The position numbers were made by a program, and so were the translations under genes. This document shows, piece after piece, positions 1 to 5,824 of a stretch of 7,213 nt of DNA. Location of the stretch: assembly GCA_027030295.1 (NCBI GenBank), contig JALVFB010000373.1, positions 1 to 7,213 on the forward strand, in the 5' to 3' direction. Numbering within the stretch: position 1 is the stretch's first letter; each line of letters opens with the position of its first letter. A model generated the notes under the pieces. It searched no databases, had not been told where the DNA came from, and saw only the letters and a program-made list of their open reading frames with translations. Origin of the DNA: Hyphomicrobiales bacterium. GTDB lineage: Bacteria > Pseudomonadota > Alphaproteobacteria > Rhizobiales > Aestuariivirgaceae.

Positions 1-12
1 TGACATTTCCAT
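1..12 (-). CDS. ccmD: Probable start of ccmD (heme exporter protein D), cut by the left edge
   Basis: Just past the ccmC stop codon on the minus strand there is a strong ribosome binding site (GGGAGGG, about positions 21-27). It is followed by an ATG whose first base is position 12 and four codons reading M-E-M-S before the window ends. A second in-frame ATG begins at position 6. CcmD is a small single-span membrane protein that helps release holo-CcmE from the CcmABC complex, and in many proteobacteria its gene directly follows ccmC. The identity rests on position alone, because four residues carry no family signal. The start itself is better supported by the ribosome binding site than the name is. 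Confidence 0.4.
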
Positions 13-27
13 GAAACCCGCCCTCCC

Positions 28-756
28 TTACGCCGCCGCTCCGGCCTGGGCCAGCTCCATCTGGCGCAGCCGCCGCGAGAGCACTTCCGCTCGCAGGTTA
101 TAGAGCATCAGAGTCAGGAACAGCAGGGCGAATCCGGCCATGCACCACAGCAGCGGCGTGAGGATGGACGGGTCGATGGCCGGGCCGCCCTTGCGCAACA
201 GCGAGGAGGGCTGGTGCAGGGTGTTCCACCATTCCACCGAAAACTTGATGATGGGCACGTTGATGACGCCCACCAGCGCCACGATGCCGGCGATGCGCGC
301 GGCCCGGTGCGGCTCCTCCACCGCCTGCCACACGGCGAGGTAGCCGAGATAGAGCAGGAACAGCACGAACATGGAGGTGAGCCGGGCGTCCCACACCCAC
401 CAGGCGCCCCACTCCGGCTTGCCCCACAGCGCGCCGGTGGCCAGCGAGATGAGGGCATAGACCGCGCCGATGGGGGCGGCCGACCTGGCGGCGGCGTCGG
501 CCAGCGGATGGCGGAAGATGAAGCCGACCGCGTGGGCCACGGCCATGAACACATAGATGCCCAGGGCCAGCGAGGAGGCGGGCACATGGACGAACATGAT
601 GCGCACCGTCTCGCCCTGCTGATAGTCCGGCGGCGCCACGAACAGGCCCAGATACAGGCCGTAGCCCAGCACCAGCACCGTCGCCGCAAGCAGAAAGGGC
701 TGCACCCTTTGCTGCACGCGCAGGAAGCGGTTCGGATTGGCCAGATAATTGAACAT
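28..756 (-). CDS. ccmC: Heme exporter protein CcmC (cytochrome c maturation, System I)
   Basis: This 242-residue membrane protein presents heme to the chaperone CcmE at the periplasmic face, in complex with CcmA, CcmB and CcmD, for attachment to apocytochromes c. The tryptophan-rich heme-handling motif WGAWWVWDARLT is at residues 116-127. The two conserved periplasmic histidines are H57 (in FVHVPA) and H181 (in NTLHQ), matching E. coli H60 and H184. Six hydrophobic segments lie near residues 20-42, 60-82, 93-111, 125-143, 155-172 and 203-222. The reading frame stays open upstream to a TTG at 858, but those 34 extra codons are charged and unlike the family, so I start at the ATG at 756. That start has only a distant purine-rich tract (GGAAAAAG) as ribosome binding site. 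The gene lies 140 bases beyond the aldolase gene and is not preceded by ccmB. ccmD probably follows. Confidence 0.95.
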   Translation of the reverse strand: MFNYLANPNRFLRVQQRVQPFLLAATVLVLGYGLYLGLFVAPPDYQQGETVRIMFVHVPASSLALGIYVFMAVAHAVGFIFRHPLADAAARSAAPIGAVYALISLATGALWGKPEWGAWWVWDARLTSMFVLFLLYLGYLAVWQAVEEPHRAARIAGIVALVGVINVPIIKFSVEWWNTLHQPSSLLRKGGPAIDPSILTPLLWCMAGFALLFLTLMLYNLRAEVLSRRLRQMELAQAGAAA

Positions 757-820
757 GCGCGGGCCGTGTTCTTTTTCCGCGCGGTGGCCAGCAAGGGCTT
801 CCCGCGCCGGTTTCTCTCCC

Positions 821-850
821 CCGCCGCCTGCTCTAGCGCAGGCATGGCGG
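821..850. repeat. Imperfect inverted repeat in the gap upstream of ccmC
   Basis: An 11-base-pair stem is formed by 821-831 and 838-850, with a six-base loop and a two-base bulge (AT at 844-845). It lies in the 140-base gap between the end of the aldolase gene (897) and ccmC (756). Neither strand has a T-run after it, so it is not a convincing intrinsic terminator. It could stabilise the 3' end of the upstream message or sit in the ccmC leader. The rest of the gap shows no confident promoter. The best minus-strand candidate is a TTGTCC (about 852-857) and TAGAGC pair 17 bases apart, which overlaps this hairpin and is weak. Confidence 0.35.
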
Positions 851-896
851 CAGGACAACTTAAAGATCGGTCAGGCCATTTTTCGCATGCCCGTGA

Positions 897-1565
897 TCAA
901 GCCTCGCCCTTGCCCGCCCCCGACTGGCCGTAGACGGCGTATTTCTTCACCACCCGCGCCATTTCCTCGTCCGACAGGCGCTTCGGCTCGCCCACCGCGC
1001 GGGCGATCATGTATTGCCGGGCCAGCGCCTCCACCTGCTGGGCCAGCAAGGCGGCCTTCTCCAGCGTCGAATCGAAACAGATCAGCCCGTGATTGGCCAG
1101 CATCGTGGCCTTGCGGTTGCCCAGACCTTTCAGCATGTGATCCACCAGCTCCTCGGAGCCGAAGGTGGCATATGGCGCGCAGTCGATGAGGCTGCCGCCG
1201 GCCACCGCCACCATGTAGTGAAACGGCGGAATGGGTTCGCGCAGGCAGGAAAGCGCGATCACGTAATCGGAATGGGTGTGCACCACCGCCTGGGCCTCCG
1301 GCCGCGTCTGGTAGATGGCGAGATGCATGCGCCATTCCGACGACGGCTTCCAGGCGCCGGAATGATTGCCGTTCATGTCCATGAACACCACCTGCCCCGG
1401 CGTCATGTCTTCCGGAACCACCCCGGTGGGCGAAATGAGAAAGCCATCGCGGAAACGCACCGAGACGTTGCCCTCCGCGCCGCGGTTCAGGCCCATCCGT
1501 TTCAGCTCGCGCATGGTCCTGCACACCGCATGCCGCGCCTTGCTCTCCAGCACGAATTCAGTCAT
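897..1565 (-). CDS. ald2: Class II aldolase, FucA/Ald2 type; probable 5-(methylthio)ribulose-1-phosphate / 5-deoxyribulose-1-phosphate aldolase
   Basis: This 222-residue zinc-dependent class II aldolase closely resembles E. coli L-fuculose-1-phosphate aldolase (215 residues). The metal and catalytic set is intact: E77 (in SSEWR), H96 and H98 (in VVHTHS) and H159 (in ANHG), matching FucA E73, H92, H94 and H155. The catalytic tyrosines are Y117 (in FHYM) and Y212 (in VYG). The substrate-phosphate motif GNVSVR is at 32-37. I choose the ATG at 1565 because GGGAGG lies six bases upstream, whereas the in-frame ATG at 1583 lacks such a site. The start overlaps the mtnA stop in ATGACTGA, so the two genes are probably translationally coupled. 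With MtnA supplying the substrate, the likely reaction is cleavage to dihydroxyacetone phosphate plus (methylthio)acetaldehyde or acetaldehyde (DHAP shunt, known from R. rubrum). The alternative, MtnB dehydratase, belongs to the same superfamily but fits the motifs less well. Exact substrate is inferred from context. Confidence 0.85.
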   Translation of the reverse strand: MTEFVLESKARHAVCRTMRELKRMGLNRGAEGNVSVRFRDGFLISPTGVVPEDMTPGQVVFMDMNGNHSGAWKPSSEWRMHLAIYQTRPEAQAVVHTHSDYVIALSCLREPIPPFHYMVAVAGGSLIDCAPYATFGSEELVDHMLKGLGNRKATMLANHGLICFDSTLEKAALLAQQVEALARQYMIARAVGEPKRLSDEEMARVVKKYAVYGQSGAGKGEA

Positions 1566-2667
1566 CACGCGCCTCCCTTGCATGTTCGGGGAACAGCTCC
1601 AGCAATCCCTTCCGGCCGGCGGCGCACACGCCGCGCTCGGTAATCAGGCCGGTGACGTATTTCGCCGGCGTCACGTCGAAAGCCGGATTGGCGGCGGGCG
1701 TCGCATCGGGGCAGATCCGCACCTGGGTCACCGCGCCCGAGTCCAGCCGGCCCCAGACCTTGCGCACCTCGTCCTGGTCGCGCTCCTCGATGGGAATGTC
1801 GCGTCCGTCGCACAGCGTCCAGTCGATGGTGGGAGACGGCAGGGCGACGTAGAACGGCACGCCATTGTCGTGCGCCGCCAGGGCCTTCAGGTAGGTGCCG
1901 ATCTTGTTGGCCACGTCTCCGCAGGCCGTGGTGCGGTCGGTGCCGACGATCACCATGTCCACCCGGCCCCGCTGCATCAGGTGGCCGCCGGCGTTGTCCA
2001 CGATCAGGTGATGGGAAATGCCATGCGAGGCCATTTCCCAGGCGGTGAGGTGCGCGCCCTGATTGCGGGGGCGCGTCTCGTCCACCCACACATGCACGGG
2101 TATGCCCGCCGCGTCCGCCTTGTAGATGGGGGCGGTGGCGGTGCCCCAGTCCACGGTGGCCAGCCAGCCGGCGTTGCAGTGGGTGAGGATGTGCACCGGC
2201 TCGCCGGCGGGCTTGTTCGCGGCGATGTCGCGGATGAGCTTCAGGCCGTGCTCGCCGATGGCCTCGTTGATGGCCACGTCCTCGTCGCAGACGGCCTGCG
2301 CCTCGGCCCGCGCGGCGGCGGCGCGCTTTTCCGGAGGCTGAGGAGTCAGCAGCCGGCGCATACGCTCGATGGCCCAGCGCAGGTTCACCGCCGTGGGGCG
2401 GGTGGCGAGCAGCGCTTCCGTCACGTGCGCGAGATTGGCATCCGATGCGTCCCGGCGCATCTCCACGGCCACGCCCCAGGCGGCGGTGGCGCCGATCAAT
2501 GGCGCGCCGCGCACCCACATGTCGCGGATGGCGGCGGCGAAATCCTCCAGCGTGCGCAACGCCACCACCCGGAACTCGTGCGGCAGCCAGCGCTGGTCGA
2601 TGATGCGCACCTCCCGTGCGTCGTCATCGAACCAGATGGAGCGGTAATGGGTGTCGCCGACCTTCAT
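1558..2667 (-). CDS. mtnA: S-methyl-5-thioribose-1-phosphate isomerase
   Basis: This cytosolic aldose-ketose isomerase converts 5-methylthioribose-1-phosphate to 5-methylthioribulose-1-phosphate in methylthioadenosine salvage, and can act on the 5-deoxy analogue. It has 369 residues, usual for the family, with an eIF2B-alpha-like fold. Visible motifs are RGAPLIG at 53-59, the catalytic cysteine C164 in ILTHCNAG, and the catalytic aspartate D244 in IVGTDR; these match C160 and D240 of the Bacillus enzyme. DNAGGHLM (224-231) and ANKIGTYL (253-260) are also typical. The frame is open further upstream (to 2787) but that part is encoded by a palindrome, so I start at the ATG at 2667, which has GGAGGGG five or so bases before it. 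It is the first gene of a two-gene unit with the aldolase. The related ribose-1,5-bisphosphate isomerase shares the catalytic pair, but length and neighbour favour MtnA. Confidence 0.95.
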   Translation of the reverse strand: MKVGDTHYRSIWFDDDAREVRIIDQRWLPHEFRVVALRTLEDFAAAIRDMWVRGAPLIGATAAWGVAVEMRRDASDANLAHVTEALLATRPTAVNLRWAIERMRRLLTPQPPEKRAAAARAEAQAVCDEDVAINEAIGEHGLKLIRDIAANKPAGEPVHILTHCNAGWLATVDWGTATAPIYKADAAGIPVHVWVDETRPRNQGAHLTAWEMASHGISHHLIVDNAGGHLMQRGRVDMVIVGTDRTTACGDVANKIGTYLKALAAHDNGVPFYVALPSPTIDWTLCDGRDIPIEERDQDEVRKVWGRLDSGAVTQVRICPDATPAANPAFDVTPAKYVTGLITERGVCAAGRKGLLELFPEHAREARDD

Positions 2668-2699
2668 CTCCCCTCCAGGATTTTCTGTGTGGGCCTCCC

Positions 2700-2767
2700 A
2701 CCGCCCCGCGCCCCCGCCCAACCCCCAATTGTGAAGAACAAGGGCTTGGGCGGGGGCGCGGGGCGGT
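2700..2767. repeat. Long GC-rich palindrome (22-base arms) in the mtnA upstream region
   Basis: Positions 2700-2721 are the exact reverse complement of 2746-2767: a 22-base-pair perfect stem, almost entirely G and C, around a 24-base centre that can extend the stem by three more pairs after one mismatch. On the plus strand the stem runs straight into TTTT (2767-2770), the form of an intrinsic terminator, but no plus-strand gene lies upstream to be terminated. On the minus strand it ends 33 bases before the mtnA start codon and has no T-run. There is too little room for a promoter between it and mtnA, so it is likely to be in the mtnA leader RNA. It may be a copy of a dispersed palindromic repeat or a leader regulatory hairpin; the sequence alone does not decide. 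Confidence 0.8.
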
Positions 2768-2798
2768 TTTGACGCCGGGCTGGACAAAATCCCTTCAT

Positions 2799-2828
2799 CC
2801 TATATGGCACCACCGTGCGCATGCGCAA
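2799..2828 (-). promoter_or_regulatory. Weak candidate promoter for mtnA-ald2
   Basis: Reading the minus strand, TTGCGC (2828-2823) and TATAGG (2804-2799) are separated by 18 bases. They match a sigma-70-type promoter only partly (three of six and four of six bases). If used, transcription would begin near 2792 and give a leader of about 125 bases containing the whole 2700-2767 palindrome. The site begins directly after the hairpin that probably ends the upstream small gene, which is a sensible place for a new promoter. No other better pair was seen in 2668-2829. Confidence 0.25.
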
Positions 2829-2829
2829 A

Positions 2830-2853
2830 GAGGCGACCGCGACCGGTCGCCTC
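2830..2853 (-). terminator. Intrinsic terminator-like hairpin after the small cysteine-rich gene
   Basis: On the minus strand a nine-base-pair stem (2853-2845 with 2838-2830) closes a six-base loop and is followed by TTT. It lies 27 bases beyond the TGA of the 60-residue gene at 2880-3062, where a terminator would be expected. The T-run is short, so termination may be incomplete and some transcription may continue into mtnA. Confidence 0.5.
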
Positions 2854-2879
2854 CAGCAAAGCGGGAACCGTATTCAGGC

Positions 2880-3062
2880 TCAGGCCTCCTCGCAGGAACC
2901 CGCGTCCTCCAGCTCCTTGCACTTCGGGCACAGGTCGCCGTAGTGCGGCGAGAAATGGCGGATGGTGTAGTTGGAGGTGGGAAAGTCCTCGCAGTTCCTG
3001 CACCAGTGCCACAGCGAGGCGCCATATTGGCGGCGGTAATTGCGCTTCTTCACTTCCTGCAT
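2880..3062 (-). CDS. Small double-CxxC (zinc-ribbon-like) protein of unknown function
   Basis: This is a 60-residue protein that I cannot assign a function. It has two CxxC pairs, C21-R-N-C24 and C45-P-K-C48, placed as in a four-cysteine zinc ribbon, plus a lone C57 near the acidic C-terminus. The N-terminus is basic (KKRNYRRQYG), followed by an aromatic WHWC segment at 18-21 and FPTSNYTIRHF at 27-37. There is no signal peptide or membrane segment, so it is probably cytosolic. The ATG at 3062 is preceded by AAGGGAG about nine bases upstream, a good ribosome binding site, and a terminator-like hairpin follows the stop codon. That makes it a self-contained unit, divergent from thiI with 105 bases between their start codons. 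I recall similar short proteins with WHWC...NxPTSxY annotated as conserved hypothetical in other proteobacteria, but this is memory, not a search. It might bind zinc or nucleic acid. Confidence 0.75.
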   Translation of the reverse strand: MQEVKKRNYRRQYGASLWHWCRNCEDFPTSNYTIRHFSPHYGDLCPKCKELEDAGSCEEA

Positions 3063-3119
3063 CGTTTCCGCTCCCTTCAATCGTCTTGTCTGACGTTTCA
3101 GGCATTGCAGCCCGTCCCC

Positions 3120-3128
3120 TGATACAAT
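3120..3128 (+). promoter_or_regulatory. Candidate extended -10 promoter element for thiI
   Basis: TGATACAAT at 3120-3128 fits the extended -10 pattern (TGnTATAAT) with one change. It sits 39 bases before the thiI ATG, in an AT-richer patch of the 105-base gap between thiI and the divergent small gene. A proper -35 box at 16-18 bases is not evident, and TTGCAG at 3105-3110 is too close. Extended -10 promoters can work without a good -35. The divergent promoter for the small gene was not found. Confidence 0.45.
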
Positions 3129-3167
3129 ATGGAAGCGCAAGCTCGCGCCTGAAAGAGTTGCCGCATC

Positions 3168-4400
3168 ATGAAATCGCAAGCGAACAGCACGCCGCTGGCC
3201 ATCGTCCATTACGACGAAATCGCGCTGAAAGGGGGCAACCGCGCCGACTTCGAGCGCCAGCTGGTGCGCAATCTCAACGACATGCTGAAGGCCCGCGGGC
3301 TGCCACTGCGGGCGCGCAACGCCCGCGGGCGCATCTTCATCGAGGCGCGCGAGGCCGGCGCGGCCCTGCCCGACGACTGGCGCGAGAGGTTGCGCGCGGC
3401 GCTGTCGCTGTTTCCCGGCGTGGCCTATTTCGGCTTCACCGAGGTGGCCGAAAAGAGCATGGAGGCGCTGGAAGCGCTGGCGCCGGTATTCGTCGAGCGG
3501 CTGCTGGGCCATACCTTTCGCGTTTCGGCGCGGCGGGTGGACAAGCGTTTTCCGCTCAACTCCACCGAGATCGAGCGGGCGTTCGCCGCGGCCGTCTTCC
3601 GCGCCGCGCCGGACGGGGCGCTGAAGGCGGCCATGCGCGGGTTTCGGCGCGCGCTGCAGGTGGAGGTGCTGGAACACGCCATCATCGCCTATGTGAAGGA
3701 ACCGGGCATCGGCGGGCTGGCGGTCGGCTCCTCGGGGCGCGCGGTGCCGCTGTTGTCGGCCGGGTTCGATTCGCCGGTGGCCACCTTCCTGATGATGAAG
3801 CGCGGGGTGAAGGCGCATCCGGTGCATTTTCACTCCATGCCGCTGGTTTCCGACGAGGCGCTGGAGGCGGCGAAGGATCTGGCGCGGCGCCTGTCGGACT
3901 TTCAGGGGCGGCTGACGCTGGCGCTGGTGCCGGTGCTGCCCATTCAGGAGCACATTCGCGAGCACGCGCCGGAGCGGCTGCGCATCGTGCTGTTGCGCCG
4001 CTCCTTCATGCGGCTGGCCTGCGCCTATGCCGCGGAAATCGGCGCGCTGGCGCTGATCACCGGCGAGAGTGTGGGGCAGGTGGCCTCGCAGACCTTGGAG
4101 AACATGCGCGCCATCGATGCCGCCGCGACGTTGCCGGTGTTGCGCCCCCTGTGCGGCATGAACAAGCGCGAGATCATCGATCTGGCGCGGAAGATCGGCA
4201 CCGAGCGCACCTCCGCCAGGCCCTGCGATGACACCTGCTCGCTGTTCCTGCCGCGCCGGCCGGAGACGAAGGCGAAGCTGGAGGCGGTGCTGGCGGCGGA
4301 AGAGAAGCTCGATCTGGCGGCGCTGGAGGAGGAGGCGCTGGGCGGGCGTGCGCTGGCGCACTTCATCTTCGGCGAAGAGCGTGAAAAACGGGAAAATTGA
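3168..4400 (+). CDS. thiI: ThiI-type tRNA 4-thiouridine synthetase / sulfurtransferase, no rhodanese domain
   Basis: This cytosolic ATP-dependent enzyme adenylates U8 of tRNA and exchanges oxygen for sulfur to make 4-thiouridine; in some bacteria ThiI also supplies sulfur to ThiS for thiamin. The protein has 410 residues. It holds an N-terminal ferredoxin-like domain (YDEIALKGGNR at 15-25), a THUMP domain about 60-170, and a PP-loop ATPase domain from about 190 with GESVGQVASQTLENM (299-313) and LRPLCGMNKREII (325-337). C353 and C357 lie in RPCDDTCSLF; C357 aligns best with the conserved cysteine of the family. The PP-loop itself reads SAGFDS (197-202) instead of SGGxDS. Length matches the Bacillus form (about 400), shorter than the 482-residue E. 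coli protein with its rhodanese tail. The ATG at 3168 is preceded by a poor site (GAAAGAG). The end is acidic and charged (EEREKREN). Confidence 0.92.
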   Translation: MKSQANSTPLAIVHYDEIALKGGNRADFERQLVRNLNDMLKARGLPLRARNARGRIFIEAREAGAALPDDWRERLRAALSLFPGVAYFGFTEVAEKSMEALEALAPVFVERLLGHTFRVSARRVDKRFPLNSTEIERAFAAAVFRAAPDGALKAAMRGFRRALQVEVLEHAIIAYVKEPGIGGLAVGSSGRAVPLLSAGFDSPVATFLMMKRGVKAHPVHFHSMPLVSDEALEAAKDLARRLSDFQGRLTLALVPVLPIQEHIREHAPERLRIVLLRRSFMRLACAYAAEIGALALITGESVGQVASQTLENMRAIDAAATLPVLRPLCGMNKREIIDLARKIGTERTSARPCDDTCSLFLPRRPETKAKLEAVLAAEEKLDLAALEEEALGGRALAHFIFGEEREKREN

Positions 4401-4514
4401 CCCCGCGGGGCTTGCGCTGGCGCGCGCGCTGGCATAGGCACTCTCTGAAATGCCGGAATGCGCGCGGGGCCGGAAGACGACCGCCCCGGCGCGGCCAAGC
4501 AGGGAATGCCGCAG

Positions 4515-5660
4515 ATGAAAATCGCCATCCCGACGGAAACGGAACGTGATGAAACGCGCGTGGCGGCCACCCCGGCCACGGTGAAGGAATATGTGAAGGC
4601 CGGGCACGTAGTGACGGTGCAGAAGGGGGCGGGGGAGAAATCCTTCATCCCCGATGCCGAATACGAAGAGGCGGGCGCGAGCATCGCCGCGGATGCCGCC
4701 GCCACGGTGCGGGAAGCGGATATCGTGCTCACCGTGCGTCGCCCGGAAGAGTCGTTGCTCTCCGACATGAAGGAGGGCGCGGCGCTCATCGGCATGCTCG
4801 ACCCGTGGCGGGAGGGCGGTTTCTTCGACAGGCTCAACGAGCGGAAGATCACCGCCTTTTCCATGGAGCTGATTCCGCGCATCACCCGCGCGCAGGCCAT
4901 GGACGTGCTGTCCTCGCAGGCCTCGCTCGCGGGCTATCGCGCGGTGATCGAGGCGCATCAGCCGTTTCCGCGCATCTTTCCGCTGATGATGACCGCCGCC
5001 GGCTCCATTCCGCCGGCGAAGGTGTTCGTCATGGGCGCGGGCGTGGCCGGCTTGCAGGCCATCGCCACGGCGCACCGGCTGGGCGCCGCCGTTTCCGCCA
5101 CCGACGTGCGCCCGGAAGCGGGCGAACAGGTGCGCTCGCTGGGTGGCGAGTTCATCTTCCTGGAGGAGTTGGCCGCCGCCGGCGAGGGCGGCTACGCCAA
5201 GGAGCTGACGGAAGAGCAGAAGAAGAAGCAGGCGGCGCTGGTGGCCGAACACATCAGGGACATGGACATCGTGATCACCACCGCGCTCATCCCCGGCCGC
5301 CCGGCGCCGAAGCTCATCAGCAGGGAGATGGTGGAGAGCATGAAGCCCGGCGCCATCATCGTCGATCTGGCCACCGCGCGCGGCGGCAACTGCGAACTGA
5401 GCCGGCCCAACGAGGTGGTGGAGCACAAGGGCGTCACCATCATCGGCTACACCAACATGGCCGGGCGCGTGCCGAAGGACGCCAGCGCCATGTATGCCAA
5501 CAATCTGCGCAATTTCCTGAAGCTGCTGGTGGACGAGGACGGCGCGCTGAAGGTGGATGTGGAAGACGAGATCATCGCCGGCACGCTGCTCACCCGCGAC
5601 GGCGAACTGGTGCACCCGAAGCTGAAGGGGCAGGCGGGAGAGGAAGGCACAACGGGATGA
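4515..5660 (+). CDS. pntAA: NAD(P) transhydrogenase subunit alpha part 1 (PntAA, NAD(H)-binding domain I)
   Basis: This soluble domain I of the proton-translocating transhydrogenase binds NAD(H) on the cytoplasmic side and passes hydride to NADP+ in domain III. It has 381 residues, close to the 384 of R. rubrum PntAA, and no membrane segments. The nucleotide fold shows GAGVAG at 174-179 and D197 (in ATDVRP), the acidic residue expected to hold the NAD ribose. The RQD loop is complete: R122, Q127, D130 and S133, spaced as in R. rubrum R127, Q132, D135 and S138. The mobile-loop region GGYAKELTEEQKKKQ is at 225-239. The frame is open to an ATG at 4458, but I start at 4515 (MKIAIPTE) because AGGGA lies nine bases before it and family members begin there. 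The ATG at 4506 is too near that site. The 114-base gap after thiI contains only weak promoter-like sequence. Confidence 0.96.
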   Translation: MKIAIPTETERDETRVAATPATVKEYVKAGHVVTVQKGAGEKSFIPDAEYEEAGASIAADAAATVREADIVLTVRRPEESLLSDMKEGAALIGMLDPWREGGFFDRLNERKITAFSMELIPRITRAQAMDVLSSQASLAGYRAVIEAHQPFPRIFPLMMTAAGSIPPAKVFVMGAGVAGLQAIATAHRLGAAVSATDVRPEAGEQVRSLGGEFIFLEELAAAGEGGYAKELTEEQKKKQAALVAEHIRDMDIVITTALIPGRPAPKLISREMVESMKPGAIIVDLATARGGNCELSRPNEVVEHKGVTIIGYTNMAGRVPKDASAMYANNLRNFLKLLVDEDGALKVDVEDEIIAGTLLTRDGELVHPKLKGQAGEEGTTG

Positions 5661-5666
5661 TGCGCG

Positions 5667-5722
5667 CTCCCCCCTCCGGACAGAAAAACGGACACGTCCG
5701 TTTTTCTGTCCGGAAGGGGGAG
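5667..5722. repeat. Near-perfect palindrome with A5/T5 tracts, bidirectional terminator-like, inside the pnt operon
   Basis: Arms 5667-5693 and 5696-5722 are 27 bases each and complementary at all but one position (5674 against 5715). The innermost stem is CGGA/TCCG with a four-base CACG loop, flanked by AAAAA (5684-5688) and TTTTT (5701-5705). This is the usual layout of an intrinsic terminator that can act on either strand. The element starts just seven bases after the pntAA stop codon. If it terminates, expression of pntAB and pntB would fall relative to pntAA; if RNA polymerase passes, it would form a long RNA hairpin that could block 3' decay. It may instead be a dispersed repeat. A genome search would decide. 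Confidence 0.8.
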
Positions 5723-5734
5723 GCGGCACGATGC

Positions 5735-5824
5735 TTTCGGCTTGCGCCTGGCATGTCAAGGGCGGCCCGAAGGGCCGCCGCCGCAGGCGGGCATGCCCCT
5801 TGACATGCCAGGCGCAAGCCGGAA
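5735..5824. repeat. 90-base branched palindromic element between pntAA and pntAB
   Basis: Arms 5738-5762 and 5797-5821 are exact 25-base reverse complements, and pairing extends to 5735 and 5824 with one G-T pair. Between the arms, GGCGGCCC-GAA-GGGCCGCC (5761-5779) forms a second hairpin that competes for the two innermost arm bases, and CCGC-AG-GCGG (5781-5790) offers a third, smaller one. Folded, the whole is a stem with one or two side hairpins. No open reading frame with family signal crosses it and no T-run follows, so it does not look like a simple terminator. It begins 12 bases after the neighbouring palindrome at 5667-5722 and ends 36 bases before pntAB. The design resembles non-autonomous REP/BIME or miniature palindromic elements, but no target-site duplication was identified. 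Confidence 0.75.

Noticed and set aside
757..858. Extension of ccmC to the TTG at 858
   Set aside because: The 34 added residues are charged and glycine-rich, precede the usual CcmC N-terminus and have no better ribosome binding site; the ATG at 756 gives the normal family length.
897..1565. MtnB (methylthioribulose-1-phosphate dehydratase) as the name of the aldolase gene
   Set aside because: The SSEWR, VVHTHS, FHYM and C-terminal VYG segments follow E. coli FucA position by position, and MtnB signature segments are not evident. It remains a weaker alternative because of the mtnA neighbour.
1366..2772. A 468-codon open frame on the plus strand
   Set aside because: It is antisense to mtnA and the aldolase, both of which have intact catalytic motifs. 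Long antisense frames are expected in GC-rich DNA.
2668..2787. Extension of mtnA to an upstream start at 2787
   Set aside because: The added 40 residues are encoded largely by the 2700-2767 palindrome, and the ATG at 2667 has a strong ribosome binding site.
2668..2829. SAM or other riboswitch ahead of mtnA
   Set aside because: Only a simple long hairpin is visible; no conserved riboswitch core was recognised.
2804..4231. A 475-codon plus-strand frame overlapping thiI
   Set aside because: Out of frame with thiI, Arg/Ala/Gly-rich, no recognisable motif; thiI in the other frame is well supported.
4401..4514. Terminator or sigma-54 promoter between thiI and pntAA
   Set aside because: CCCCGCGGGG at 4401-4410 leaves no room for a loop and has no T-run; the TGGC-containing repeat does not keep the -24/-12 spacing. 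TTGCGC and CATAGG at 15-base spacing is too weak to call.
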